Assembly: GCA_902799045.1 (NCBI GenBank)
Contig: CADBZH010000016.1
Coordinates: forward strand, 1-41,966
Source of the DNA: an uncultured Eubacteriales bacterium
GTDB lineage: Bacteria > Bacillota > Clostridia > Christensenellales > Aristaeellaceae
Direction of reading: 5' to 3'
Length of the DNA: 41,966 nt
In this document: positions 23,740 through 32,711 of the stretch, piece after piece
How positions within the stretch are numbered: position 1 is the first letter of the stretch
Layout: every line of letters starts with the position of its first letter
The notes under the pieces: generated by a model
Seen by the model: only the letters and a program-made list of their open reading frames with translations
Told to the model about the DNA's origin: nothing
Database searches by the model: none
Position numbers and translations under genes: made by a program

Positions 23740-24753
23740 TCACCTGCCGTTGCGCATCTTGTCGATGGTCACGGCGCCCAGCAGGATGCAGCCGGTGATC
23801 AGCAGCTGCCAGTCGGCGTTCAGGCCCACGAAGGGCAGGCCCACCTGCAACAGCGAGATCAGCAGCACGCCCAGGAACGTGCCGATCACGGAGCCGGAGC
23901 CTCCGGTCATGGCGGTGCCGCCGATGATGGCCGCGCCGATGGCGTTCAGCTCGAAGCCCGCGCCCTGGCCGGGCGTGATGTTGGAGAACGTGGCGGCGTA
24001 GGTGACGGCCGCCAGGCCCGTCATGAGGCCGGAGATCATGTAGGCCAGTATGTGCCACTTGAGCACGTTCACGCCGGAGAGCTTGAGCGCCTCCTTGTTC
24101 GAACCGATGGCGATGGTGTAGCGGCCCACGCGCGTCTTGTTCAAAACCAGCGTCATGATGATCACCAGCAAAATCATCCACACCATGCCCAGTGGGATCG
24201 GCATGCGCCCGGACTCCGTCTTGACGATCAGGCGGAAGGCGTTGCGGAAGCCCGCGCCGGGCTCCGCGCCGTCCGGCCAAGTGCCGGAGAAGCCGCCGGT
24301 GAGGATCGAACCGATGCCGCGGCAGAACATCATGCTCGCCAGCGTCATGATGAAGGGCGGCACGTCCAGCTTGGCCACGCCGAAGCCGTTGATGAAGCCC
24401 ATCGTCACGCCCATCGCGATGGTGATCACGATGGCGGCCCACAGCGGCCAGCCATAGATGCGCATCAGGTAGGAGCCGATCAGCGAATAGCAGATCAGGC
24501 CCGTGCCCATGCTCAGGTCGTTGCCGCCGGTGATCAGCGGGAACGTGACGCCGATGGCCATCAGCAGCGTGTAGTACATGTTGCTGCAGATCTGCACCAG
24601 CGTGGTGTACTTGCGGAAGGACGTACTCGCGGCGTAGAAGTAGCCGTACAGAAGGATCAGCACCGCGATGATGATCAGCCGCTGGAAGGCGCTGGAGCGT
24701 ATGAACGCCGAGCGGGCTGCTTTCTTGCGATCAATGGTGTTTTCCATTTGCAT
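23740..24753 (-). CDS. RbsC-type sugar ABC permease, second of two
   Basis: Polytopic membrane protein of 337 residues in the RbsC/BPD_transp_2 family. It has a first membrane segment LIIIAVLILLYGYFY and the signature GGNDLSMGTGLICYSLIG near residue 80, followed by PPFIMTLASMMFCRGIGSIL. Its conserved TGGSGSVIGTFLGVLLI lies near the C-terminus. It has the same length as, and the same layout as, the preceding permease but differs in sequence, so the two probably form a heterodimeric channel. The 19-bp gap and a Shine-Dalgarno (AAAGGGG) tie it to the gene before. Two ATGs, six bases apart, are possible. Confidence 0.9.
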   Translation of the reverse strand: MQMENTIDRKKAARSAFIRSSAFQRLIIIAVLILLYGYFYAASTSFRKYTTLVQICSNMYYTLLMAIGVTFPLITGGNDLSMGTGLICYSLIGSYLMRIYGWPLWAAIVITIAMGVTMGFINGFGVAKLDVPPFIMTLASMMFCRGIGSILTGGFSGTWPDGAEPGAGFRNAFRLIVKTESGRMPIPLGMVWMILLVIIMTLVLNKTRVGRYTIAIGSNKEALKLSGVNVLKWHILAYMISGLMTGLAAVTYAATFSNITPGQGAGFELNAIGAAIIGGTAMTGGSGSVIGTFLGVLLISLLQVGLPFVGLNADWQLLITGCILLGAVTIDKMRNGR

Positions 24754-24772
24754 ACCCCTTTCTTGGCGTCCG

Positions 24773-25786
24773 TCAGTTCTTGCGCCGGCGGCTGGTGACG
24801 TCTGCGATCACGGCGCCGAGCAGGATCAGGGCTGTCAGCGAGTACTGGAAGGCGATGTTGAAGCCCATCGAGAGGATGCCCTCCTGCATGATGGCGATGA
24901 TGAACGCGCCAATCACGGTGCCCAGGATCGAAGCCAGGCCGCCCGCCATGGACGTGCCACCCATGACGCAGGCCGCGATGGCCTCGTTGTTGAAGGTGTC
25001 GCCCTTGACCGGCTGCACCGTGGTGTAGCAGCCCACGTAGAAGATCGCCGCGAAGCCCGCCAGCGCGCCGCAGATCACGTAGGCCAGCATCTCCCAGCGC
25101 CGGGTGTCGACGCCGGAGAGGCGCACGGCCTCGCGGTTCGCGCCCAGGCAGATCATGTAGCGGCCCGCGCGGGTCTTGTTCAGCACGATGGACAGGATGA
25201 TCGCCAGAACGATCAGTATGATCAGGCCCGTGGGGATGTTCACGCTGCCGACCGTTAGGTTGGAGAGGCTGCGGTACCATCCGCCGGGATCGGCGCTGCC
25301 GGGCCAGGACACGTTCTGGGTCTTGGTGAAGATGGAGCCCACGCCCTTGGCGATCTGCATCAGCGCCAGCGACGTGATGAACGACGGCAGGTGCAGGTAG
25401 GCGACGAAGAAGCCGCCCACGCTGCCAAACAGCGCGCCGATCAGCGGGCACATGATCAGGGCGACCCACATCGGGAAGCCGTAGTTGTTGAAGCAGTAGC
25501 CCGACACCAGCGCCGCGCAGAACATCACCGGGCCGATGGAGAAGTCAATGCCGCCTGTGGCGATGACGAACGTGACGCCCAGGGCCAGGAAGCCGATGAA
25601 ATAGCCGTAGTTCATGGCGCTGGAGAAGCGCGCGTAGGTGAAGAACACGTTGCCGTGGTTCAGCACGGCACTGAGCACCTGGAACAGCAGGCACAGCAAA
25701 ATGATGACGCCGATCAGCACCACGCGGTTGAAGCCCATGATGCGGACGAGCTTGAGGGACTTGAACTTTTCAAGCGCTTTCTTCAT
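24773..25786 (-). CDS. RbsC-type sugar ABC permease, first of two
   Basis: A 337-residue permease of the same family, with VVLIGVIILLCLLFQVLSAV as first membrane segment, GGIDFSIGPVMFCAALVSGY, then LPSFITSLALMQIAKGVGSI. Start chosen at the ATG 25786 (MKKALEKF), which overlaps the TAA of the ATPase gene as TAATG, preceded by GAGGAGGGAGC. That gives exact translational coupling; the reading frame is open 40 codons further upstream only inside the ATPase gene. Confidence 0.9.
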   Translation of the reverse strand: MKKALEKFKSLKLVRIMGFNRVVLIGVIILLCLLFQVLSAVLNHGNVFFTYARFSSAMNYGYFIGFLALGVTFVIATGGIDFSIGPVMFCAALVSGYCFNNYGFPMWVALIMCPLIGALFGSVGGFFVAYLHLPSFITSLALMQIAKGVGSIFTKTQNVSWPGSADPGGWYRSLSNLTVGSVNIPTGLIILIVLAIILSIVLNKTRAGRYMICLGANREAVRLSGVDTRRWEMLAYVICGALAGFAAIFYVGCYTTVQPVKGDTFNNEAIAACVMGGTSMAGGLASILGTVIGAFIIAIMQEGILSMGFNIAFQYSLTALILLGAVIADVTSRRRKN

Positions 25787-27315
25787 TATGCTCCCTCCTC
25801 CATCGCCTTGCTGTTTTGCATGTCGATGTCTCGGGTCGCCAGCGTCATGATCTTCTCCTGCGTGGCCTCGGCGATGTCCAGTTCGCCGGTCTTGCGGCCC
25901 TCGCACATCACGACGATGCGGTCGGACATGCGCAGGATCTCGGTCATTTCAGAGGAAATCATGATGATGGCCTTGCCGGACTTCGCCAGCTGGTTCATCA
26001 GCTCGTAGATCTCCTGCTTCGCGCCGACGTCGATGCCGCGGGTCGGCTCGTCGAAGATCATGATGCGCGAATCGTTCACCAGCCACTTGGCGATGACCAC
26101 CTTCTGCTGGTTGCCGCCGGAGAGGTTCATCACGAGCTGGTCGATGCCGGGCGTCTTGGTCTTGAGCAGGTCCACGTACTTCTGGGTGGCCTTGGCCTCC
26201 TTGGGCTTGTCGATGAACGGGCCCTTGACGTATTCGTGGAGCGTGGCCAGCGTGGAGTTCTCGATGATGTTCTTCTTCAGCACGATGCCGAAGCGCTTGC
26301 GGTCCTCGGACAGGTAGCTGATGCCGGCCTCCACGGCGTCCTTGGGCGAGCGGATGTCCACCTTCTTGCCGTCGATATAGATGTCGCCGCCCTGCTTCGG
26401 GTCCGCGCCGAACAGCGCGCGCGCGGTCTCCGTGCGGCCCGCGCCGACGAGGCCGGCGAAGCCGAGGATCTCGCCCTTGCGAAGCTCGAAGCTCACGTCC
26501 TGCACCATGCGCCCGGCGTTCAGGTGCTCCACCTTCAAAACCACCGGCGCGCCTTCCTCGACCATCGAGTGGGTCTTCGGCTCCTCGTAGATGACGCGGC
26601 CCACCATCATGTTGATGATGTCTTCCTTCGTGCACTCCTCGGTGATCAGCGTGCCGATGTACTGGCCGTCGCGCATGACGGACACGCGGTCGGTGATCTT
26701 CTTGATCTCGTCCATGCGGTGCGAGATGTAGACAATGCCGTAGCCCTTCGCGCGCAGGTCGCGGATGATCACGAAAAGCTGCTCGATCTCTGTGTCGGTC
26801 AGCGCCGCCGTCGGCTCGTCGAATATGATGACCTTCGCCTCGTGGCTGATCGCCTTCGCGATCTCGCACATCTGCTGTTTGGCGACGGTCAGGTTGCTCA
26901 TGGTCTCCCTGGGGTCGATGTCGATGTTCAGCTGGGCGAACAGCTTGCGCGCCTCGGCGTTCATCTCGGCGTCCTTGATGAACAGGCCCCTGCGCGGCTC
27001 GCGGCCGATAAAGATGTTCTGGGCGACGGTCAGGTGGCCCATCATGTTCAGCTCCTGGTGAACGATGACGATGCCGGCCGCCTGGGCCTCGCGGGGGTTG
27101 TGGAATTCCACCTCGCGGCCCTCGTAGGTGATGGTGCCGGAGTCCTTGGTGTAGATGCCCGTCAGCACCTTCATCAGCGTGGACTTGCCCGCGCCGTTTT
27201 CGCCCATCAGCGCGTGCACCTCACCCTTGCGGACTTCGAAATCGACGTGGTCCAGGGCGTGCACACCCGGGAACGTCTTATCGATGCCCTTCATGGTCAG
27301 TATGACTTCTCCCAC
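25786..27315 (-). CDS. RbsA-type double-domain sugar ABC ATPase
   Basis: Cytoplasmic ATPase of 509 residues with two nucleotide-binding domains. The first has Walker A GENGAGKST (38-46) and Walker B VIIFDEPTAALTD. The second has the usual degenerate Walker A (GLVGAGRTETARALFG), the signature LSGGNQQKVVIAKWL and IMIFDEPTRGIDVG. It energises the two permeases behind it. The start is GTG (27315) with GGAGGAAGC upstream. Unlike the MalFG-type importers in this window, this transporter has its own ATPase gene. Confidence 0.93.
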   Translation of the reverse strand: MGEVILTMKGIDKTFPGVHALDHVDFEVRKGEVHALMGENGAGKSTLMKVLTGIYTKDSGTITYEGREVEFHNPREAQAAGIVIVHQELNMMGHLTVAQNIFIGREPRRGLFIKDAEMNAEARKLFAQLNIDIDPRETMSNLTVAKQQMCEIAKAISHEAKVIIFDEPTAALTDTEIEQLFVIIRDLRAKGYGIVYISHRMDEIKKITDRVSVMRDGQYIGTLITEECTKEDIINMMVGRVIYEEPKTHSMVEEGAPVVLKVEHLNAGRMVQDVSFELRKGEILGFAGLVGAGRTETARALFGADPKQGGDIYIDGKKVDIRSPKDAVEAGISYLSEDRKRFGIVLKKNIIENSTLATLHEYVKGPFIDKPKEAKATQKYVDLLKTKTPGIDQLVMNLSGGNQQKVVIAKWLVNDSRIMIFDEPTRGIDVGAKQEIYELMNQLAKSGKAIIMISSEMTEILRMSDRIVVMCEGRKTGELDIAEATQEKIMTLATRDIDMQNSKAMEEGA

Positions 27316-27356
27316 GACGCTTCCTCCGTTTCCTCAGATTTCTGCCAGTCGCAAAA

Positions 27357-28361
27357 TCAGCAGTCCGTGCAGCTGACGATCACGCCGTCCTCGTCCCACA
27401 GGTCGTGCCAATCGTTCGCACCGGGCCAGAGGAACACCTGGCCCTTGACGAGCCGATTGTTGCGCTCCAGGGTGGCGATGGTGGCCATCTCCGCGTCCGT
27501 CAGCTTCTCCGTCACGGACGCCGCCAGGTTCGCCTCGTAGTTGTGCACCGAGAAGGGGATCGGCAGCTGGCCGCGCTGCAGCGCCCACTTCAGGCAGATG
27601 ATCGCCGGATGGCAGTTGTGCGCCTTCGCGATCTCGACCAGCTCCGGCATATGCATGTCGGCCAGGTCCTCGGGCAGGATGTCGCGCTCGGGGCGGCGCG
27701 GGGAGCCCAGGGGCATGTAGCCGATGGGCAGTATGTTGCGGTCCACCAGGTAGTCGAACAGCTCCTGCTGCTGGAAGCACGGGTGCAGCTCCGACTCGCA
27801 GGCCGCGGGCTTGATGCGCAGCTTTGAAAGAACCGCGTCCAGCTTCGGGATGGTCATGTTGGAAATGCCGATGTGCCTGACCAGCCCCTGGTCCACCAGT
27901 TCCTCGATCTGGCGGTAGGTGTCCACGAACTCGGCCACCGAGAAGGGCTTGGAGTCCGGGTTGCGGGAGTCCACGTCGCAGAACGGCGCGTGGTAGTTCG
28001 GGAAGGGCCAGTGGATGAACAGCATGTCCAGGTAGTCGCACTGCAAATCCGCGATGGTCTTTTTGCAGGATTCCGCCACGCGCCGGTGCATGTCATTCCA
28101 CACCTTCGACATGACGAAAAGCTCCTCGCGCTTCACCACGCCCTCGTCAAAGGCCTCTTTGAACACCTGGCCGATCTGCGCCTCGTTGCCGTAGCAGGCC
28201 GCGCAGTCAAACAGCCGGTAGCCAACGCGGATGCCTCCGGCGACCGCCTTGGCCACCTCGTCCGGCGTCACGCGGTCCGAGCCGAACGTGCCCATGCCGA
28301 TGCAGGGGATCGTGCAGCCGTCGTTCAGCATGAAGGAAGGAACGGTTTTGGGATCGATCAT
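27357..28361 (-). CDS. Aldo/keto reductase
   Basis: NAD(P)H-dependent oxidoreductase of the AKR superfamily (334 residues, TIM barrel). The catalytic tetrad is visible: D52 and Y57 in RLFDCAACYGNE, K86 in FVMSKVWND, and H117 in DMLFIHWPFP. In an operon for deoxysugars it might reduce L-lactaldehyde to propanediol, or act on the free sugar; neither is proven. It is the second gene of the operon, 66 bp after the alcohol dehydrogenase, and 41 bp before the ABC ATPase. ATG 28361 follows GAGGGATAACCC. Confidence 0.88.
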   Translation of the reverse strand: MIDPKTVPSFMLNDGCTIPCIGMGTFGSDRVTPDEVAKAVAGGIRVGYRLFDCAACYGNEAQIGQVFKEAFDEGVVKREELFVMSKVWNDMHRRVAESCKKTIADLQCDYLDMLFIHWPFPNYHAPFCDVDSRNPDSKPFSVAEFVDTYRQIEELVDQGLVRHIGISNMTIPKLDAVLSKLRIKPAACESELHPCFQQQELFDYLVDRNILPIGYMPLGSPRRPERDILPEDLADMHMPELVEIAKAHNCHPAIICLKWALQRGQLPIPFSVHNYEANLAASVTEKLTDAEMATIATLERNNRLVKGQVFLWPGANDWHDLWDEDGVIVSCTDC

Positions 28362-28427
28362 GGGTTATCCCTCCATATGTTTGGTATGAGGCGCGGCATG
28401 GCGACCATGCCGCGCCAGTAAATTTGA

Positions 28428-29489
28428 TCAGTCGGGATAAATGACGGCCACCTTGCCGCACTTGCCGGAGGCCATCAGGCGATAGGCCTCGGCCACGTCC
28501 TTCAGCTCAAAGCGGTGGGTGATCAGCTTGTCGGGATGGATGCCCCAGCGCACCAGGTGCTCCACAAGCTCCTCCATGCGCCACAGGGAAGTGACCCAGC
28601 TGCCGTAGATGGTCTTCTGGCCGTGCATGATGTCCGGGGAGGGGTTGAAGGTCACGTCGTTGCCCTCGCCCACCATCGCCATCTTGCCCCACTCGCGCGT
28701 GCAGCGGATCGCCATCGCGCGGGCGGAATTGTTGGCGGAGCAGTCGATCGTGCGCTCGCAGCCGTAGCCCTGCGTCACTTCCATGATGGCCTTCTCACAG
28801 GCCTCGACGTCCGAGCTGTTGAACACGTAGTCGGCCAGGCCCAGGTCCTTCGCCAGCTGCATGCGCTCCTCGTTGATGTCGGTGCCGATGGTGGTGTCGC
28901 AGCCCATGGCCTTGGCCAGCATCAGCGTCGCCAGGCCCACCGGGCCCAGGCCCGTCACCAGCACGCGGTCGTTGCCGGAAACGCCGATCTTCATCAGTGC
29001 CTCGTAGCAGGTGCCGAAGCCGCAGGCCACCTGCGCGCCGTCCTCATAGGAGAGCTCGTCCGGCAGGGCGATCAGGTCCTTCTCGTCGCAGAGCATGTAG
29101 GGCGACATGCCGCCGTTGCGCTGCCAGCCGTAGGCCGCGCGATAGGGGCTCTTGCAGGAGATGTAGTAGCCGCGCCGACAGTCGTAGCACACGCCGCAGC
29201 CGGAGATGTGGTACACGATGACGCGGTCGCCCTTCTTGAAGCGCTTGAGGCCCTCGCCCTCCTCGACGATGATGCCGCACGGCTCGTGTCCGGCGATCAT
29301 GCCCGGCTGGTAGCCCTCGGGGCCCTTGCCCACGTGCGCGCGGTAGATGCAGCGGATGTCCGAGCCGCAGATGGTGCTGGCCTTGGTCTTTACGATGACC
29401 TGGCCGTGTCCCGGCTTCGGCATGTCAAATTCCTTCAGTTCGACGGTGCTGTTTCCCGGCAGAATTGCGCCCAGTATCTTTTTATCCAT
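28428..29489 (-). CDS. Zinc-dependent medium-chain alcohol dehydrogenase
   Basis: This 353-residue MDR-family dehydrogenase has catalytic-zinc ligands C41 (STICGSDIR), H68 and E69 (AGHEPCG). The structural zinc site is C98, C101, C104 and C112 (SGCGVCYDCRRGYYISC). The nucleotide fold is VTGLGPVGLATLMLAKAMG. Substrate is uncertain: sorbitol/threonine-dehydrogenase-like enzymes in fucose loci often oxidise L-fucose or reduce lactaldehyde. It is the first gene of the leftward operon. Upstream on the minus strand I see only a weak promoter (TTAGAA-N17-TATAGG, about 29522-29551), which may need an activator such as the AraC protein. Confidence 0.88.
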   Translation of the reverse strand: MDKKILGAILPGNSTVELKEFDMPKPGHGQVIVKTKASTICGSDIRCIYRAHVGKGPEGYQPGMIAGHEPCGIIVEEGEGLKRFKKGDRVIVYHISGCGVCYDCRRGYYISCKSPYRAAYGWQRNGGMSPYMLCDEKDLIALPDELSYEDGAQVACGFGTCYEALMKIGVSGNDRVLVTGLGPVGLATLMLAKAMGCDTTIGTDINEERMQLAKDLGLADYVFNSSDVEACEKAIMEVTQGYGCERTIDCSANNSARAMAIRCTREWGKMAMVGEGNDVTFNPSPDIMHGQKTIYGSWVTSLWRMEELVEHLVRWGIHPDKLITHRFELKDVAEAYRLMASGKCGKVAVIYPD

Positions 29490-29621
29490 GTGTAGGCCCC
29501 TCTTTCTTTGTTATTCCTATAATCAGAGTATAACACCTTTCTAACCTGAAATTTAGAGATAAACCCGACGCATTTGTGTAAAGTGTGTCGCTTTCGCGCA
29601 GCTTTGGCCGCCGCGCGCAGT

Positions 29622-29671
29622 CCAAAAAAATCCAATAGGGCGGATGGATCGCAAGAAGCGTCCACCCGCCC
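29622..29671 (-). terminator. Intrinsic terminator of the GH31 operon
   Basis: On the minus strand GGGCGGGTGGA (29671-29661) pairs with TCCATCCGCCC (29648-29638), one mismatch, followed by TATTGGATTTTTTT. It separates the GH31 operon from the dehydrogenase promoter region. Confidence 0.8.
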
Positions 29672-29691
29672 TGTGTCATGGTATAAGTCAT

Positions 29692-31863
29692 TCAGCTGTC
29701 AAAGCAAACTTGCGTCTGCGCTCCTGCGTAGCGCACGCTCGCGGTCCGGCGGCTCCCGTCGGGCCGGAACAGCCGCGCCGCGATCGCCACCGGTTCCGGC
29801 AGCGCGCCGTCGCAGTCTCCCAGCGTCAATGTCGCCGTCGCGTCGTCGTAGCGCACGGGTATGCGCAGTCCCGGCGCGTCGCCGTCGCCCGAATCGTCGT
29901 ACCACTCCAGCGTGCCGTCCGCGCCGCCGAATACCATAAGCTCCCGCGCCGGCGTCGGCAGGTCCGCGGCGCATTGCGCGCCCTCCGCCACGGGAAGGAC
30001 GCTACCCGCGCGCACGAGCACCGGGAAGCGCTCCAGCGGCGTTTCGATCCTCTGCGTCGAGCCACCCGCGCGGTATTCCAGCGTGAACCAGTCGTACCAT
30101 CCGCCCGGCGGCAGCAGGACCTCCGTCGCGTCCCCGCCGTCCGCGATCGGCTTCGTCACGGGCTTCACCAGCAGCGCGTCGCCCAGCATGTACTGGTCGT
30201 GGACGCCGTGAAGCGCCGCCGCTTCCGGGAAGGCGACCATCATCGCCCGCAGCATCGGCAGGCCGTCGCGACAGGCTTGGGCCGCGGAGGCGTAGAGGTA
30301 CGGCAGCAGGCGATAGCGCAGCGCGATCGTGTCGCGCAGGCAGCGGTATTCCGGGCTGTCGTCGTCGCCGAAGCGCCAGGGCTCGCGGGGCGTATCGGTG
30401 CCGTGGGATCGAAACACCGGCAGCATCGCGCCGAACTGGAACCAGCGGACGTACAGCTCCCGATAGGCCGGGTCGTCCACGCCGTCGGGATAGTCGCCGC
30501 GCCAGAACCACTGCTCCTTCTGGCCCACGAAAAACGCGCCGATGTCCAGCGTCCACCAGCTGATGCCGCTGCACGCGATCTTGAGGCCCTCCGTGGCCTG
30601 CCTTTCGAGCACGTCCCAGCGGGCGGCCACGTCGCCCGACCACAGGATCGCGCCGAGCGCACTGGAATCCAATCCCCCGCTGCGGGACAGCAGCACGGGC
30701 CGCTTGCCGGGATAGTCCCGAAGCCAGTGCTCCCGCAGGCCGCGCAGGTGATATACGCCGTAGTCGTTCATGGTCTCGGGGTCCATGCGCAGCGCGGAGG
30801 CCTCCGTGAGCAGGCGCATGCGCTCGTCTTCGTCGCGCTTGACCTCGCCGCACCAGTCCGGGTCGGTGATGGGCTCGCAGCTGTCGCACCACAGCGCGTC
30901 CGCGCCGCCGCCCATCCAGTGGCGCTTGCACTGTACCCAGTACAGATCCCGCGCCTCGGGCGAGAAGGCGTCGTAGATGCGGCTGCCGGGGAGGAAGAGG
31001 CCGGCAGCCTCGAACTCGTCGCAATCCCGTCCTTGGGCGCAGTTTGGCCAGATGGACACCATGAAGTGCGCGTTCATGGCGTGCAGCGCGTCGGTCAGTG
31101 CTTGAACATCCGGGAATCGCTCAGGGTCCGGGGCCTTGTCGCCCCAGCAGCCCTCGCGCCAACTGAGCCAGTCCAGCACGATGCAGTCCAGGCCCAGGCC
31201 GCGCCGCCGGAACTCCCCGGCCACCCTGATCAGCTCGTCGGCGGTCTTGTAGCGCTCCTTGGACTGGATGTAGCCGTAGGCCCACTTGGGCAGCAGCGCG
31301 GGCCTGCCCGCGAGCCCCGACAGCTTTTTGAGCACGTCGGCGCAGTTTTCACCGCAGATCACGACGTAGGAGACCTCCCGTACGGCGTCCAGCCAAAAGG
31401 TGAAGCCGCCCGCCCCGCCGTCGAAGCGCATCGCGCAGCCGGCCTCGATCAGCAAGCCCCAGCCCGCGCTCGACAGCAGGAAGGGAATGGCGATCTTCAT
31501 GTTGTGCTGGTAGAGGCGCTCCGAGGCGTTGGCATAGTCGAACACGCCCGCCTCGTGCTGGCCCAGCCCGGTGAGCACCTGGCCCTCCGGGCAGGCGAAG
31601 CGCAGCGTGGCCGAGTGGCTGACGCGCGTCAGCCGCCGCTCGCCCTCGTCGAACACGACGACCTCGCCGTTGGCGGTGCGCTTGACTTCTCCGCCGCCGC
31701 GGGACGGCTCCAGGCGGTAGACCGGCCTCTCCTCACAGGCGAAGCCCGTCTGCCGCAGGAAGGTTCCCCCGGCATCGGAAAACAGCACCGGGCGGAAGTC
31801 GGCCGCGTCTTCCGGCGCAAGCCGCACGCGGGTCACGCCCGCGGAAAGCTCGATCCGCTTCAT
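29692..31863 (-). CDS. GH31 family glycosidase (alpha-xylosidase/alpha-glucosidase type)
   Basis: This 723-residue cytoplasmic hydrolase has no signal peptide. N-terminal beta sandwich, then the GH31 barrel: WAYGYIQSKERYKTADEL, LDCIVLDWLSW, nucleophile D327 in ALWCDSCEP, and acid/base D411 in AILWSGDVAARWD, followed by SGISWWTLDIGAFF. A C-terminal beta domain ends it. The WCDSCEP form differs from the KTDFGE of YicI-type xylosidases, so the sugar removed is uncertain: alpha-xylose, alpha-glucose or alpha-galactose. It is the last gene of the binding protein-permease-permease operon, ten bases after the second permease, so its substrate is presumably the imported oligosaccharide. Confidence 0.9.
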   Translation of the reverse strand: MKRIELSAGVTRVRLAPEDAADFRPVLFSDAGGTFLRQTGFACEERPVYRLEPSRGGGEVKRTANGEVVVFDEGERRLTRVSHSATLRFACPEGQVLTGLGQHEAGVFDYANASERLYQHNMKIAIPFLLSSAGWGLLIEAGCAMRFDGGAGGFTFWLDAVREVSYVVICGENCADVLKKLSGLAGRPALLPKWAYGYIQSKERYKTADELIRVAGEFRRRGLGLDCIVLDWLSWREGCWGDKAPDPERFPDVQALTDALHAMNAHFMVSIWPNCAQGRDCDEFEAAGLFLPGSRIYDAFSPEARDLYWVQCKRHWMGGGADALWCDSCEPITDPDWCGEVKRDEDERMRLLTEASALRMDPETMNDYGVYHLRGLREHWLRDYPGKRPVLLSRSGGLDSSALGAILWSGDVAARWDVLERQATEGLKIACSGISWWTLDIGAFFVGQKEQWFWRGDYPDGVDDPAYRELYVRWFQFGAMLPVFRSHGTDTPREPWRFGDDDSPEYRCLRDTIALRYRLLPYLYASAAQACRDGLPMLRAMMVAFPEAAALHGVHDQYMLGDALLVKPVTKPIADGGDATEVLLPPGGWYDWFTLEYRAGGSTQRIETPLERFPVLVRAGSVLPVAEGAQCAADLPTPARELMVFGGADGTLEWYDDSGDGDAPGLRIPVRYDDATATLTLGDCDGALPEPVAIAARLFRPDGSRRTASVRYAGAQTQVCFDS

Positions 31864-31873
31864 ATCGCAAGCC

Positions 31874-32710
31874 TCAACCCTTCACCGCGCCGGCGGTCAG
31901 GCCGTTCATAAACTGCTTCTGCATGCACAGGTACAGTATCACGATCGGCAGGGACGCGAGGATCACGTTGGCAAAGACGAGGTTCCACTTGGAGGTGTAC
32001 GCGCCGATGGCGTTGTAGATACCGGTGGTGATCGTGCGCCCGGCGGTGGAGCCGAGGATGTACAGCGGATTCAGGAAGTCGTTCCAGATCCACATGCCCA
32101 TCAGTATGATGGCCGTCGCCGTGCAGGGCTTGAGCAGCGGGAAGATGATCCGGAAAAAGATGGTGATCGTGTTCGCGCCGTCGATGTACGCGGACTCGTC
32201 CAGGCTCTCCGGGATGGAGTTGATGAAGCCCGTGTAGAGGAAGATGGTCGTGCTGAAATACGCGCCGCCGTAGAACATCAGAAGGCCCGACGGCTTGTAC
32301 ATGAGGTGCAGCATGCTCAGCATCTTGATGCTGGGCACCAGCGTGACCACCGGCGGCACCATGATGCCGATCAGCGCGAAGGCGTACAGGAACTTGCAGA
32401 TGCCGTTGTTCCTGCGAATGATCACATAGGCCGCGGTGGACGAGATCAATACGAGCATCGCCACGGAGCTGAACGTGATCAGGATGCTGGTGCCGTAGAG
32501 CGAGACGATGTTCGACGAGCGAAACGCCTCGGCGAAGTTCTCAAAGGTGGGGTGCAGCGTCAGCGTCAGCGGCGACTTGACGATCTCCGTATAGGGCTTG
32601 AACGAATTGACGACGGCGATGTACAGCGGGAACAGGTAGATCAGCCCGAAGAGCACCGTGAAGAACCCCCTGAGCCACGCCTTTATCATGCGTTTTTCTT
32701 TCATGCTCAT
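31874..32710 (-). CDS. Sugar ABC permease, MalG/AraQ type
   Basis: 278-residue integral membrane permease with six segments (first around LRGFFTVLFGLIYLFPLYIA), the EAA loop ESAYIDGANTITIFFRIIFP, and the usual end FMNGLTAGAVKG. It starts one base after the TGA of the other permease, GAGGTG lying inside that gene's end, so translation is coupled. It forms the channel with that partner; no ATPase gene is nearby. The substrate is inferred from the flanking GH31 and GH36 genes to be an alpha-galactoside or similar alpha-linked oligosaccharide. Confidence 0.9.
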   Translation of the reverse strand: MSMKEKRMIKAWLRGFFTVLFGLIYLFPLYIAVVNSFKPYTEIVKSPLTLTLHPTFENFAEAFRSSNIVSLYGTSILITFSSVAMLVLISSTAAYVIIRRNNGICKFLYAFALIGIMVPPVVTLVPSIKMLSMLHLMYKPSGLLMFYGGAYFSTTIFLYTGFINSIPESLDESAYIDGANTITIFFRIIFPLLKPCTATAIILMGMWIWNDFLNPLYILGSTAGRTITTGIYNAIGAYTSKWNLVFANVILASLPIVILYLCMQKQFMNGLTAGAVKG

Positions 32711-32711
32711 G

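Noticed and set aside
23657-24442. Upstream extension of the RbsB-like binding protein to 620 residues
   Set aside because: The added part is antisense-like R/H-rich sequence in another frame of the permease gene; the real signal peptide and ribosome binding site are at 23656.
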